Source: Bacteroidales bacterium (GTDB lineage Bacteria; Bacteroidota; Bacteroidia; Bacteroidales; Marinilabiliaceae). From it: a DNA stretch of 49,279 nt. The stretch lies in contig JAFPZF010000023.1 in NCBI GenBank assembly GCA_017417385.1, forward strand, positions 1 to 49,279, in the 5' to 3' direction. Made by a program: the position numbers and the translations under genes. The notes under the pieces are model-generated. The model searched no databases. It was not told where the DNA came from and saw nothing but the letters and a program-made list of their open reading frames with translations. The stretch's first letter is position 1. Each line of letters begins with the position of its first letter. Positions 34,170 through 43,554 of the stretch are shown here, piece by piece.

Positions 34170-34234
34170 CTCTCCCATAAAAATAGCCATCGGCCCGCGC
34201 TTACCGCACCGACCGATGGCTTTCCTTTTTATAT
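34170..34234. terminator. bidirectional terminator, direct repeat copy 2
   Basis: Same stem AGCCATCGG/CCGATGGCT and flanks as 29523-29585. I count only a handful of differences in 65 bases, all in the loop. It again lies between convergent genes. Confidence 0.8.
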
Positions 34235-34262
34235 CGATTTGTTCCTAAAGGCTTCTCCCCCT

Positions 34263-35519
34263 TTACCAGTTCTTCTCGACCAGCTTCACTGGCTGTCTAT
34301 ACTTCTCTATCTCCTCCCGCGTCGGCTTCCACGTCATCACGCTGTTCAGCTGCGGCAACATGTCCGAGACCCTCACTATCACCGTGTCGCCGACTTCCAC
34401 CTTTTTGTACGTCTCCATCTCCTTCTTGTCAAACGTCCTGAACACGTGGGTCCTCACGTGATGCCTGTCTATCCCGACCTCGAGATACGCCCCGACCTTC
34501 GTGTCACGATACTTGTCATATACGACTCCCGTCCGCTTGTGCGACTCGTGCATATACCCCTTCTCCCTGTTCGGCAGGAAGTCGCTGCAGTCCTTCACCA
34601 CCTCATACTCCTCCATCCCCGCTATGTCCTCCTCCGTCGGCTGCCAACATACGACTCTGTTCACCTCCGTCGCGACGTCCGACACGTCCAATATCACTCT
34701 GTCACCGACCTCTATCCGCTTGTATATCTTGGCATACCGCCAGTCCGTCTCCTCGAACTCATGCCCCGTCGTATGCGCCGAGTCGACTCCGACCCTCACG
34801 ATGTGCCTGTAATACTCGTCGTCCAGCTTCTCATAGACCCTCCCGACAGCCCTGTGCGACTTCCGTAGGAGCTCCGCCGTATGTCCCTCCGTAAATGCGT
34901 TATACGGCGGCTTCGGCTGTGTCTCCCCGTCGATGAGTAGCTGGGGCACCCTGTATTTCTCGATTTCGTAATGCGGTGGCTTCACCTTCACGACGTCCAT
35001 CACCTTCGGATAGCGGACGGAACGCCGGACTATCAGCGTGTCGCCCTCCTTTATGCTACTATAGAAACTGGGCACGCAACTATGACAACCTTTCTCGTTG
35101 TCCAAATAATAATAGGAATGTCGCGATCGCTGATGCCCGCCCCGTTCTGATTCTTTTGCTCTTACCACTGCTATCTTCCACACCGACTCACTATTCAGAG
35201 ACGCCTTCTGCATATAGCGGTCTCCAGGAAGAAAAATGGCAAAAAAACGAACAGGGGCGACAACAATTAGGAGTATGTTCTCCCGGGTGCCTTCAGATGA
35301 AATTGCTAACCATACCCCCCAGAGTCCCATGGGTAGGAATAAGAAGAGCACCCGCAACCAGCTGGCTACTGTCCCGTTCTTAAAATACTCATCGATAACG
35401 AATGCGAACGCATTTCCCGCCATGCACAGCAAGATGAGCACGACCAGGACTGGCACTACTACTGCCTTGTGCCGTTTCAGGTAGTCGATAAACTTGTTCC
35501 AAATAACTCTCACTCGCAA
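34263..35519 (-). CDS. membrane protein with three tandem DUF3592-like repeats
   Basis: About 418 residues. The start is uncertain: TTG 35519 or GTG 35513, since the longer frame would run into the ABC transporter gene. Two membrane helices (about 15-40 and 50-75) precede three related segments of roughly 100 residues. The last two share SHKRTGVVYDK/SHRAVGRVYEK, VEVGDTVIVRVSD/IEVGDRVILDVSD and NSVMTWKPTREEIEKY/NRVVCWQPTEEDIAGM. The pattern resembles DUF3592-type modules of unknown function. It begins 45 bases after the ABC gene stops, so the two are probably co-transcribed. Confidence 0.7.
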   Translation of the reverse strand: MRVRVIWNKFIDYLKRHKAVVVPVLVVLILLCMAGNAFAFVIDEYFKNGTVASWLRVLFLFLPMGLWGVWLAISSEGTRENILLIVVAPVRFFAIFLPGDRYMQKASLNSESVWKIAVVRAKESERGGHQRSRHSYYYLDNEKGCHSCVPSFYSSIKEGDTLIVRRSVRYPKVMDVVKVKPPHYEIEKYRVPQLLIDGETQPKPPYNAFTEGHTAELLRKSHRAVGRVYEKLDDEYYRHIVRVGVDSAHTTGHEFEETDWRYAKIYKRIEVGDRVILDVSDVATEVNRVVCWQPTEEDIAGMEEYEVVKDCSDFLPNREKGYMHESHKRTGVVYDKYRDTKVGAYLEVGIDRHHVRTHVFRTFDKKEMETYKKVEVGDTVIVRVSDMLPQLNSVMTWKPTREEIEKYRQPVKLVEKNW

Positions 35520-35563
35520 GTTTTTTCGTTTCCCCGTCTTCCCTTCCTTCTTCCCTTCTCCCG

Positions 35564-38500
35564 CTATCGCGAACGGAGTTTCTCTATCCGCCTGTTGAGC
35601 TGTCTCTTCCTGATACCATCGATGTAGTCCAAGGCTTTCCTCAGAAGATCGAAGTACAGCGTCACGTAGAGGAGGAAGACGCTCAGCCACATCACGCAGC
35701 AGTTGAACAGCGGCGTCTCGACCTTCATGCCGAATATCTTCTTGACAGGCGCATACAGCTGTGCCCTGCCCCACTCGCTCGTCGGCTCCTGATATATCGG
35801 CTGACGGCGACGCACCATCTTGTCGTCGTAGACTGAGATGTATGTATACTGGTCTCTCCGCGTGACGAGGCTCGTCAGCGCATCGTTAGTGCTCTCATGC
35901 TTGAGTCTAGCCAGCGCCTCGACTCCGCCTAGGCGCTCCGCCATCTCGACGGAGATCTTGTCTCTCTCCTCCGTCGCCTTGTTGTACCTCGCCTGCGCCT
36001 CCGCCTTGAGCTTGCCTACTGCCCCGACGGCCTTCTCGCTGCGCGACAGGCTGACTCCGAGCTCCTCGGCGACCTTCCTCGCCTCGCTCTCCGCCAATGC
36101 CGTCCGTCCGCTCCTCTCTGCCTGCTCTATCTCCGGCAGCCACGAGTTGAGGACGTACGACGCAAGCGACCTCTCCTCCTCGACAGCGTTGAAGTTGCGC
36201 TCGTAGGCGTTGTTGCGATACTGCTCGACCGCCATCGCCTCATACGCCCACCGGCTCGTCATCATGTCGCCGATTGCCGGGACGTACTCCCTGTGCCCTA
36301 TCATCGGGTGGAGCTTGGAGTAGTCGACCATCGTCCCGCTGAAGAGGAGCTGTGGGACGAGGACGAGAGGTATCGTGATGTATATCGCGACCTGCGACTT
36401 CAGTCCGCTGCTGATGTTGAGTCCCAGCAGGACCGCCCATGCGTAGGCCGTGAACAGTATGCCCGTATGTGCGAGCCACATGCCCTCGATGCCCAGTATT
36501 CCGTGCCCGATGCTGACGAGCATCATGGTCTGGACCAGCGAGATGAACAACAGGTTCATTATCTTCGCGCCGAGATACGCCGTCCGGCTCAGCCCGAGAA
36601 AGCTCTCGCGCATCAGGAGCTGCTTGTCCCTGATTATCTCCTCCGCCGATATGTTGAGCCCCATGAAGAGGGCGACGACGACGCACATGAACAGGTACGT
36701 CGGGATGTTGTCATTGGCGGCGAGGCTGTAGATTCCGCTCTCGCCTATGTAGCGCGTCGCGAAGGCGAGCAGCAGGGCGAGGATTGGAACCTCTATCAGG
36801 TTGAGTATGACGTACTGTGTGTTGTGGAGTTTCTTGAGTCCGTCCCTGCAGATGTAGGTCCATATCTGGCTCCTCCGGCTCGGTATCTGGCAGAGGTTGT
36901 TGGGGAGCTTCTCCCTCTGGACGTTCTTGCGGCTCTTCCAGTCGAACTTCGACTCTATCTCGTCCTTGTAGCTCTTGTACCACTCCTGTGGCGTGACCTT
37001 CCTCCGCCTGATGAGCTTGCCACTCGGGTCGACCATTCGCGTCTCGATGATCCTCAGCGGCTGCTCGGTCTTGACGTTGCCACACTTGTAGCACTCTCTC
37101 TCCTCGGCATTGACGTAGTGCGCCTTCTGCTTGAAATAGACGATGGCGTTCATCGGGTTGCCGTTGTAGACGACGTATCCGCCCTGGTCTATCAGTATGA
37201 GCCTGTCGAGAAGCTTGTAGATGTCGCTGCTCGGCTGATGTATGTTGATGATGACGAGCTTTCCCTTGAGGACCTGTCGCTTCAGGAGGGTCATGACCTT
37301 CTCGCTGTCGGAACTGGAGAGACCGGACGTCGGCTCGTCGGCGAACAAGATGCTCGGCTCCCTCATCAGTTCGAGGGCTATGTTGAGTCGTTTGCGCTGT
37401 CCGCCACTGATAATCTTGTTGACTGGGCTGCCGACCCTCAGGTCGCGCGCCTCCGTCAGGTCGAAGTCTGCCAGTGCCTTCTCGACGAGGACGGCCTTCT
37501 CCTCGCGGCTCTTGCCTCGGAATATCAGCTGGGCGTTGAACCAGAGGTTCTGCTCGACGGTGAGCTCCTCGCTGAGCATGTCGTCCTGCGGGACGTAGCC
37601 TATGACTCCCTCGAACTTCTCCGGCTCGTTGTTGAGGTCGTAGCCGTTGATGACGATGCTGCCGTGCGTCGGCTTGAGTCGTCCGCACATGAGGTTCATC
37701 AGGGTCGACTTGCCGCTGCCCGAGCCGCCCATGATGCCGACGAGCTGTCCGCTCTTGCCCTCGAAGCTGAACTCGTGGACACCGACGATGTCGTCAGAGA
37801 ACTTATACTCGATGTCCTTGGCGTGATACAAGATGCGGCCGCGCTCCTCCCTCGAGATGAACTTCTCCGCTATGTGGCCGAAATACACTGGCCTGACGTG
37901 GGACGTGCCGAGGACTGCTCCCGGCTCTATCGGGTACACCTTGCCGGCGTCCATCTTATGGCCGCTCAGGTAGAGGTTGCGGTCGCCGCTGTATCTGAAA
38001 AAGAAGGAATTGGTGCACGCGACGTGGAGGACCCACAGTTCGACGCCGAAGTCGCGCGCATAGATATGTTTCGTGTCGGCGTTCTTCTTCTCTGGCGTGT
38101 TGCTGATGTAGAGGAGACGTTGCTTCTGGACGACCATCATCGGCTCGCGGATGGTGAACGTCTTGAGGTTCCAATAGTCCTGCGCTGGTATCCTGAGGCA
38201 GTCGGCGAGGCGGTCGACGAACTGCTCCTCCTCCTCGGTGTAGTCTGGACGCGCTATGTAGCCGAGCATAGACGAGAGGAGCAGCACCTTCTCTCGTGTG
38301 TCGATCTCCATGTTGATGCTCTCGCAGATGGCCCGTAGCCTGTCGAAGTTGCGCGCTGTCTGTACCTGCAGTGCGACCTCGTCGGCTCCGCTGTCGGCGA
38401 GCGCTGCGGTGTGGTATCGTGCGACGTAGGACTCGTACAAGTGAACATACTTCGTGACATAGTCCGTGTTGAACTGGAATGACAGGAACTCACCGACCTT

Positions 38501-38587
38501 ACGGGATCCCTCTGCCGCTCCAGAGTGCTTCACGTCCGTCAGCAGCGCAAATAGCTGCATCAACGCCTCCAGTAATAGCTCACTCAT
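35564..38587 (-). CDS. ABCG-type ABC transporter (fused ATPase and permease) with TerB-like N-terminus
   Basis: 1007 residues. The N-terminal helical domain (about 1-140) resembles TerB (LLSSMLGYIARPDYTEEEEQFVDRLADCL). The ATPase (about 255-480) has Walker A GGSGSGKST (near 287), Q-loop YVPQDD, signature ISGGQRKRLN (near 391), Walker B ILFADEPTSG (near 412), and IHQPSSD. A CYKCGN pair lies in the linker. A six-helix ABC2 permease (about 600-790) is followed by a coiled-coil insert (about 805-900) and a last C-terminal helix. Substrate unknown. The arrangement is shared by many large Bacteroidota ABCG-like proteins. Confidence 0.88.
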   Translation of the reverse strand: MSELLLEALMQLFALLTDVKHSGAAEGSRKVGEFLSFQFNTDYVTKYVHLYESYVARYHTAALADSGADEVALQVQTARNFDRLRAICESINMEIDTREKVLLLSSMLGYIARPDYTEEEEQFVDRLADCLRIPAQDYWNLKTFTIREPMMVVQKQRLLYISNTPEKKNADTKHIYARDFGVELWVLHVACTNSFFFRYSGDRNLYLSGHKMDAGKVYPIEPGAVLGTSHVRPVYFGHIAEKFISREERGRILYHAKDIEYKFSDDIVGVHEFSFEGKSGQLVGIMGGSGSGKSTLMNLMCGRLKPTHGSIVINGYDLNNEPEKFEGVIGYVPQDDMLSEELTVEQNLWFNAQLIFRGKSREEKAVLVEKALADFDLTEARDLRVGSPVNKIISGGQRKRLNIALELMREPSILFADEPTSGLSSSDSEKVMTLLKRQVLKGKLVIINIHQPSSDIYKLLDRLILIDQGGYVVYNGNPMNAIVYFKQKAHYVNAEERECYKCGNVKTEQPLRIIETRMVDPSGKLIRRRKVTPQEWYKSYKDEIESKFDWKSRKNVQREKLPNNLCQIPSRRSQIWTYICRDGLKKLHNTQYVILNLIEVPILALLLAFATRYIGESGIYSLAANDNIPTYLFMCVVVALFMGLNISAEEIIRDKQLLMRESFLGLSRTAYLGAKIMNLLFISLVQTMMLVSIGHGILGIEGMWLAHTGILFTAYAWAVLLGLNISSGLKSQVAIYITIPLVLVPQLLFSGTMVDYSKLHPMIGHREYVPAIGDMMTSRWAYEAMAVEQYRNNAYERNFNAVEEERSLASYVLNSWLPEIEQAERSGRTALAESEARKVAEELGVSLSRSEKAVGAVGKLKAEAQARYNKATEERDKISVEMAERLGGVEALARLKHESTNDALTSLVTRRDQYTYISVYDDKMVRRRQPIYQEPTSEWGRAQLYAPVKKIFGMKVETPLFNCCVMWLSVFLLYVTLYFDLLRKALDYIDGIRKRQLNRRIEKLRSR

Positions 38588-38687
38588 CGATTTATCTGAA
38601 TCGTCTATTATTCTTTCCCTTAAGCTTGTCTTGAAAGCACTATGACGCTATCGCCCTCACGCTGCGGCTTCATAGAACTTCCCTCTA

Positions 38688-38695
38688 CAAAAATA
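38688..38695 (-). promoter_or_regulatory. -7 box for the ABCG-type gene
   Basis: TATTTTTG on the minus strand, exact TAnnTTTG match about 100 bases before the start codon. The rest of the 38588-38892 gap holds the SpoIIE terminator and nothing else I can identify. Confidence 0.45.
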
Positions 38696-38830
38696 ATCCA
38701 TTTTTCTCAGCCTTTCCCGCCTCTAAATATTTTTAAACTCTTTTCACTTTTTGCCACATTATGCGACTTCTGCTGTCATCTCCGTCATCTTCACCACCCC
38801 TCAAAAGAGCATTTTCTGCAGAGAGGACGT

Positions 38831-38862
38831 AAAAAGAGTCCTGAGTCGTGCTGACCCAGGAC
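38831..38862 (-). terminator. terminator after the SpoIIE phosphatase gene
   Basis: Minus-strand stem GTCCTGGGTC/GACTCAGGAC followed by TCTTTTT, 30 bases past the stop. Confidence 0.8.
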
Positions 38863-38892
38863 CTATACATAATACTTTCTACGAGCGGACTG

Positions 38893-41139
38893 CTAGACCT
38901 TGATGCCGATGAAGAGGACGTCGTCGATCTGCGGGAAGTCGCCCTTCCACTGGGTGAAGAGCTCCTGGACAGTCAGTGACTGCTCGTCCATGTCGTCGTC
39001 GTGGATCTGCATGAGGAACTTCTCGATCTTGCCGTTTTTCATCTTCTCTCCGTTGAGACCGCCGAACTGGTCGGAGTACCCATCGGAGTACATATAGAAG
39101 CAGTCGCCAGGCTTCATCTGAATCGTATGAGTCTCGAAGGCGCGGGAGCGGACGCGAGGGTCTCGCTCGCCGATGCTACGCTTGCTGTCCCTGATAGTCT
39201 GGGACGTCATTGAGTTCACGATGATGACAGGACGGCGTGCGGCAGCGATCTGTAGCACGTGAGTGTCGAGGTTGAGGACGGCTATCGAGATGTCGAGACC
39301 GTCCTTAGAGTTGCCGGACTGCGACATGTTGTGAGCGAGGTTCTCTACGAGAGTCTGGTCGAGCTTCTCGAGCATCTTCGAAGGGTCTGGCTGCTCGACA
39401 GTGATACGGTCGCAGATGTCGTTGATAATCGTGACGGCCATCATCGACATGAAGGCGCCCGGGACGCCGTGGCCCGTACAGTCGGCGCAGCAGACGATAA
39501 GGTTCTCGCCCTTGCGGGTGAACCAGAAGAAGTCTCCGCTGACGACGTCGAGAGGGCTATAGAAGATGAAGGAGCCGGATATCGGGTATTCGTTGAGGGC
39601 CTCTGGAGAGGGCGACATCGAATGCTGGATATGCTCGGCGTAGGCTATGCTCTCGCTGATACGCATATTCGTCGCGCTGAGCATGGCGGTGCGTTCCTCG
39701 AGCTCCTTGAGCCTGTTGGCAAGTTCGTTGCGGAGGACGACATTCTGCTCGTCTGCCTGTGCAGCAGCCTTCTTCATCCGTCGGCGGACATAGACGAAGA
39801 CGATGACACCGACGACGATTGAGGAAATCGCCATCATGCCGTATGTCAGCAGTGCGTTCTCGCGGCTCTGCTCGATAGTGCTGCGGAGGTCGACAATCTC
39901 AGTCTCACGCTGAGCGTCCTGTTCGCGTATCGCCTCATCTCGCTGGCGGTCGGAGAAGGAGAAGATGTCGTTCTGGAGAGACTCCGAGCGGCGGCGGTCT
40001 TCGGCCATGAGGTTGTAGGCGTTCTCGTATTCGTTCATCGTTATATAGTAAGAGCGCTGGCTCTCACGTGTGACGAAGTCGTGGAACTGCGTATGGACTG
40101 CTGCTGGGGCGTAGAGGAAGAGCGACTTGTAGGCCTCGGCTGGTTTGCGAGCGAGGAGCTGTGTCTCACCCTTGAGCAGGTGATAGAGACAGCTGTCGGT
40201 CAGAGGCATCTGGAGCGTCGCCGTGTCGGCGAGGTGGAGATACTTCTCAGCCCATTCGAGCTCGCCCATTCGGCTACGAGCGAGGCCCTGGAAGATGTAG
40301 ACGTCCGTCATGTTGTGGTTCTTCCTGTTCTTGCGGACAAGCATCTCGAGCCTGTTGAGGGCCGAGGAAGCCTGCGAGTACTGGTCGAAGAGGAAGCGGA
40401 AGCGGACGAGCTGTTCGAGGTAGAAGATCTTGTTGTTGTCCTCCGCCTTGTCGTAGAGGAGGCTAGACTTGGCGAGCATACGGTCGGCCTGACGGATGTC
40501 GCAGATGTTGATAGCTATCTTGGCGCACTCGGTCAGGATACGGAGACGTCTGTCGACCGTTAGCTTGCCGTCGGCGAGGGTGTCGACAATCGACTCGACC
40601 TTGCGTAGCTGTGCGAGGGCGCCTGCCATGTTGCCTATCTCGCTGCCTATCTGTCCGAGGAGGAGAGGCACCTGAATCTGCATGTCGACCGAGCCGACCT
40701 TGCGGCTCTCGTTGAGACTCTGCTGTAGGTGGGCGAAGGAGTCCGAGATGTTGCCATCCTGATATTCTACGGCGCCGAGGACATATTCCATTGCAGCGAC
40801 CATCTCGCGGCCGATGTAGGTAGCCGAGTCCTTGTCGCGGCTGACAGCGTCGACGACGTGACGGGCGATCTCGCCGGCCTGAGTGTAGTGCCCACGGTAG
40901 AGGGCGATGCAAGCGACGAGAGCGTCGGCGTCGATATCAGGGTTGAAAATAGTCTGGTCTTCAGGGATTTGAGGCTTGCGGACCTGAGAGACGAGCCTCT
41001 TTGCGCCATCGAGGTCGAACTGCATAGCTAGATTGTAAGCACGCAGAGCCTCCGATGAATGCACGGGTTCCATCTCTGTCCTGCTACAGCCAGCCAACAT
41101 GAAAATAGTTAGCAATAATATGTACGCTATCTGACGCAC
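38893..41139 (-). CDS. lipoprotein with TPR sensor region and SpoIIE-type PP2C phosphatase
   Basis: 748 residues. Signal peptide and lipobox MLAGC (Cys18). A periplasmic TPR-like helical region (about 30-400) is followed by one membrane helix (about 431-450), a short coiled coil (NVVLRNELANRLKELEERTAMLSATN), and a SpoIIE/PP2C domain (about 500-748) with SGDFFWFT, CADCTGHGVPGAFMS, LNLDTHVLQIAAARRP and FYMYSDGYSDQFGG, retaining the metal-binding aspartates. It should dephosphorylate a serine/threonine-phosphorylated cytoplasmic partner in response to an envelope signal; no anti-sigma partner gene is adjacent. Confidence 0.88.
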   Translation of the reverse strand: MRQIAYILLLTIFMLAGCSRTEMEPVHSSEALRAYNLAMQFDLDGAKRLVSQVRKPQIPEDQTIFNPDIDADALVACIALYRGHYTQAGEIARHVVDAVSRDKDSATYIGREMVAAMEYVLGAVEYQDGNISDSFAHLQQSLNESRKVGSVDMQIQVPLLLGQIGSEIGNMAGALAQLRKVESIVDTLADGKLTVDRRLRILTECAKIAINICDIRQADRMLAKSSLLYDKAEDNNKIFYLEQLVRFRFLFDQYSQASSALNRLEMLVRKNRKNHNMTDVYIFQGLARSRMGELEWAEKYLHLADTATLQMPLTDSCLYHLLKGETQLLARKPAEAYKSLFLYAPAAVHTQFHDFVTRESQRSYYITMNEYENAYNLMAEDRRRSESLQNDIFSFSDRQRDEAIREQDAQRETEIVDLRSTIEQSRENALLTYGMMAISSIVVGVIVFVYVRRRMKKAAAQADEQNVVLRNELANRLKELEERTAMLSATNMRISESIAYAEHIQHSMSPSPEALNEYPISGSFIFYSPLDVVSGDFFWFTRKGENLIVCCADCTGHGVPGAFMSMMAVTIINDICDRITVEQPDPSKMLEKLDQTLVENLAHNMSQSGNSKDGLDISIAVLNLDTHVLQIAAARRPVIIVNSMTSQTIRDSKRSIGERDPRVRSRAFETHTIQMKPGDCFYMYSDGYSDQFGGLNGEKMKNGKIEKFLMQIHDDDMDEQSLTVQELFTQWKGDFPQIDDVLFIGIKV

Positions 41140-41164
41140 TATACTTAATTCCCTAAGAATTTCG

Positions 41165-41172
41165 CAAAGTTA
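41165..41172 (-). promoter_or_regulatory. -7 box for the SpoIIE phosphatase gene
   Basis: TAACTTTG on the minus strand, exact TAnnTTTG match 25 bases before the start codon. Between it and the opposing promoter at 41405 I see no gene. Confidence 0.6.
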
Positions 41173-41404
41173 TAAAAAATTCTTTCAACTGCACATTTCT
41201 AAAGACATTTCAGTGGTTCTCGCACCCATATTTTTCAAAAAAAATGATTGTTGAGAAGTACCAGAAATGTAGGCAGAGAGCGGTACGGGAGGGGTTTGAG
41301 GGTGTGCGTTCGTCACAAGTTAATGACGGCTCGTCATAAAAGACGGAGGGGGGAGATGTGAGAAAGAGGAAAGACCCAGTTTTTGAGAAAAAAAGGGCTG
41401 TTCT

Positions 41405-41436
41405 CTTGGTCTATTGCAAAGTAACTACTATTTTTG
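41405..41436 (+). promoter_or_regulatory. promoter of the MORN-EamA-folB operon
   Basis: CTTG/TTGG (41405-41409), then 19 bases, then TATTTTTG (41429-41436), giving both Bacteroidota promoter elements at normal spacing. Confidence 0.65.
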
Positions 41437-41468
41437 GCTCGTTTTTAAACACTTTAAGACAATTAACG

Positions 41469-42263
41469 ATGCAACCGCTGCGCTACATACTATTCATACT
41501 CGTCACACTCATAGTCGGACAGAGAGACGTCGCCAGTGCCCAGGAGGCAAAGGCAGACACCCTCATCAACCAGACCGTCAACGGCATCAGGCAGGGACGA
41601 TGGAGAATAGAGGGCAAGAACGGCAAGGTCGATGAGGGCAACTACGTCAACGGGAAGAAGCACGGCGAATGGATAACGATGACGAAGGACAGCATCAGGA
41701 AGAGCCTCGTCACATTCAACATGGGAGTTGCCGAGGGCCTCGCGATATACTATCATCCGGACGGGAAGGAGATGGAGCGCGGAATATGGAAGGTAGACCA
41801 CTGGGAGGGCGAGTATGAGCGTTTCTATGCGAACGGCAACAAGAGCTGCACATTCACATACGGCGAGGACGGCAAGCGCACGGGGACGCAGACCTATTAT
41901 CACGAGAACGGCAACAAGATGTATGAGGGAGAGTGGACGAAGGGCAAGATCAGCGGTGACCTGACCGTCTATAACGAGGAGGGGAAGAAAGTCCTCCAGC
42001 GGCACTATGACGAGAAGGGCAAGTTCCAGAGCAGCCAGCAGATGGAGACGCCGATAGCGGAGGTTCCGGCGAGCGGGAAGGAGTTCAAGAGCAGCGGCAC
42101 ATATACACTCTTCGACGCGCAGGGGAGGCTCGAATATAAAGGACAGTTCCAGAACGGAGTCCTCCAGAACGGCGAGCACTACATATACGACTCGAAGGGT
42201 AAGCTGGATAAGACAGAAATCATACGTAACGGCAAAGTACAGTCGGTCAAGAAGAAGAAATAA
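41469..42263 (+). CDS. secreted MORN-repeat (YwqK-like) protein
   Basis: 264 residues from ATG 41469, just after the promoter; the longer frame from 41358 would start before it. Signal peptide (1-25, ending DVASAQ). Repeats of the MORN/YwqK pattern follow: QGRWRIEGKNGKVDEGNYVNGKKHGEW, YYHPDGKEMERGIWKVDHWEG, YYHENGNKMYEGEWTKGKISG, and YKGQFQNGVLQNGEHYIYDSKG. Such repeats bind proteins or lipids at membranes; the usual YwqK antitoxin label is a family name, and no toxin gene is adjacent. The next gene starts on the base after its stop. Confidence 0.8.
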   Translation: MQPLRYILFILVTLIVGQRDVASAQEAKADTLINQTVNGIRQGRWRIEGKNGKVDEGNYVNGKKHGEWITMTKDSIRKSLVTFNMGVAEGLAIYYHPDGKEMERGIWKVDHWEGEYERFYANGNKSCTFTYGEDGKRTGTQTYYHENGNKMYEGEWTKGKISGDLTVYNEEGKKVLQRHYDEKGKFQSSQQMETPIAEVPASGKEFKSSGTYTLFDAQGRLEYKGQFQNGVLQNGEHYIYDSKGKLDKTEIIRNGKVQSVKKKK

Positions 42264-43166
42264 ATGCAGTGGTTCATACTCGCCCTCATCTCGGCGGTTT
42301 GTCTGGGTCTCTACGACGTCCTCAGGAAGTATTCAGTCAGAAACAATCCGGTATTGCCGGTCCTTGCAGTAAGCACGCTCAGTTCAGTCCTGCTGCTGCT
42401 CCCATTCAAGATATTATCAGCCACGGGCGGCCTTGAGCCGACGGCCGACCTCTACATCCCAGGGATAGAGGCGCACGCCCACATGCTGCTCGTCATCAAG
42501 GCGGCGATAGTCCTCTCGTCGTGGATCTTCGTATATTTCGGCATCAAGAACCTGCCGCTCTCGATAGTCGCGCCAATCAGGGCTACTGCGCCGATATGGA
42601 CGCTGATGGGGGCTCTCATCATCTTTGCGGAGCGGCCTAACTCCATACAGTGGGTGGGGCTGTGCGTGACATTCCTTTTCTTCTTCCTCTTCAGCCTTGC
42701 CGGTGCTCGGGAGGGCGTCAACTTCCGGGCCAACAAGTGGGTATGGTCAGTAATCCTCGGCACGCTCATCGGGGCGGGCTCGGCGCTGTTTGACAAGCAC
42801 ATCATAGCTGAGGCACACATCCCGAGGATGAGCGTCCTCTTCTACTATTCCATCTATCAGTTCCTGATGACCCTTCCGCTCATGAGGATCCTGTGGTACC
42901 CTGGGCGGGAGCGGGAGCCGTTCAGTTTCCACTGGAGCATGCCGCTCATCGGCATCGTCATCATAGCGGCGGACTTCTTCTACTATGGGGCGCTGGACAA
43001 TCAGGACGCGTTGATATCCCTCGTCTCGCCGATAAGGAGGAGCAACTCGATAATCTCGTTCACCCTTGCGGCGATACTCTTCCACGAGCACAACATACTG
43101 CGCAAGGGACTGTGCCTCTTCGGGATACTCGGGGGCATAGCGGTCATCATCTATGGGAGCATGTAA
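42264..43166 (+). CDS. EamA/DMT-family transporter
   Basis: 300 residues forming about ten membrane helices in two EamA halves (about 5-140 and 155-298). The first half has LCLGLYDVLRKYSVRNNPVLPV, LSIVAPIRATAPIWTLMGALI and the second LVSPIRRSNSIISFTLAAILFHEH. The family exports metabolites across the inner membrane; the substrate is unknown. It is packed between the MORN protein gene and folB with no gaps large enough for promoters. Confidence 0.88.
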   Translation: MQWFILALISAVCLGLYDVLRKYSVRNNPVLPVLAVSTLSSVLLLLPFKILSATGGLEPTADLYIPGIEAHAHMLLVIKAAIVLSSWIFVYFGIKNLPLSIVAPIRATAPIWTLMGALIIFAERPNSIQWVGLCVTFLFFFLFSLAGAREGVNFRANKWVWSVILGTLIGAGSALFDKHIIAEAHIPRMSVLFYYSIYQFLMTLPLMRILWYPGREREPFSFHWSMPLIGIVIIAADFFYYGALDNQDALISLVSPIRRSNSIISFTLAAILFHEHNILRKGLCLFGILGGIAVIIYGSM

Positions 43167-43178
43167 AAGCGGAGGACA

Positions 43179-43538
43179 ATGACAGCCACCATCGAAATAA
43201 GGAATCTCGAGATCTATGCACGCCACGGCTGCTTTGCGGAGGAGCAAGTCGTCGGGAACCAGTTCATCGTCGATGCAGACCTGCGGGTTGATGCGGCGCG
43301 GCCGGCGGAGAGCGACGACATAGCTGATGCGCTGAACTACGTCGGAGTCGTCGAGGTCGTCAGGGAGGAGATGGCGAAGCCGTCTCACCTGCTCGAGCAT
43401 GTTGTCGGGCGGATAGTCGCGAGGCTGCGTGCGGAATACGGGTCCGCGGGACTAGAGGGTGGCTGGGTCAGAGTCCGGAAGATGGCGCCGCCGGTCGGGG
43501 TACGGATGGAGTCGGTCGGGGTGAAGATGGAGATATAA
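43179..43538 (+). CDS. folB: dihydroneopterin aldolase
   Basis: 119 residues, the normal FolB length. The N-terminal IEIRNLEIYARHGCFAEEQVVGNQFIVDADL is diagnostic (GCFAEEQ with the conserved Glu, and the F-x-VD strand), followed by DALNYVGVVEVV and SHLLEHVVGRI. It cleaves dihydroneopterin in folate synthesis. It lies 12 bases after the EamA gene and ends convergent with the next gene, 16 bases away. Confidence 0.92.
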   Translation: MTATIEIRNLEIYARHGCFAEEQVVGNQFIVDADLRVDAARPAESDDIADALNYVGVVEVVREEMAKPSHLLEHVVGRIVARLRAEYGSAGLEGGWVRVRKMAPPVGVRMESVGVKMEI

Positions 43539-43554
43539 GGGGGAGAAGAGGCGA

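Noticed and set aside
34104-34868. 254-codon plus-strand open frame
   Set aside because: Begins inside the small hypothetical gene and the terminator repeat and continues antisense to the triple-repeat protein gene.
36293-38338. 681-codon open frame on the plus strand opposite the ABC transporter
   Set aside because: It lies wholly antisense to a gene with clear Walker and signature motifs, and its translation is Leu/Val/Asp/Arg-rich low-information sequence typical of an antisense frame.
41469-42263. Toxin-antitoxin module from the YwqK family label
   Set aside because: The protein is secreted, made of MORN-type repeats, and its operon partners are a transporter and folB; no toxin candidate adjoins it.
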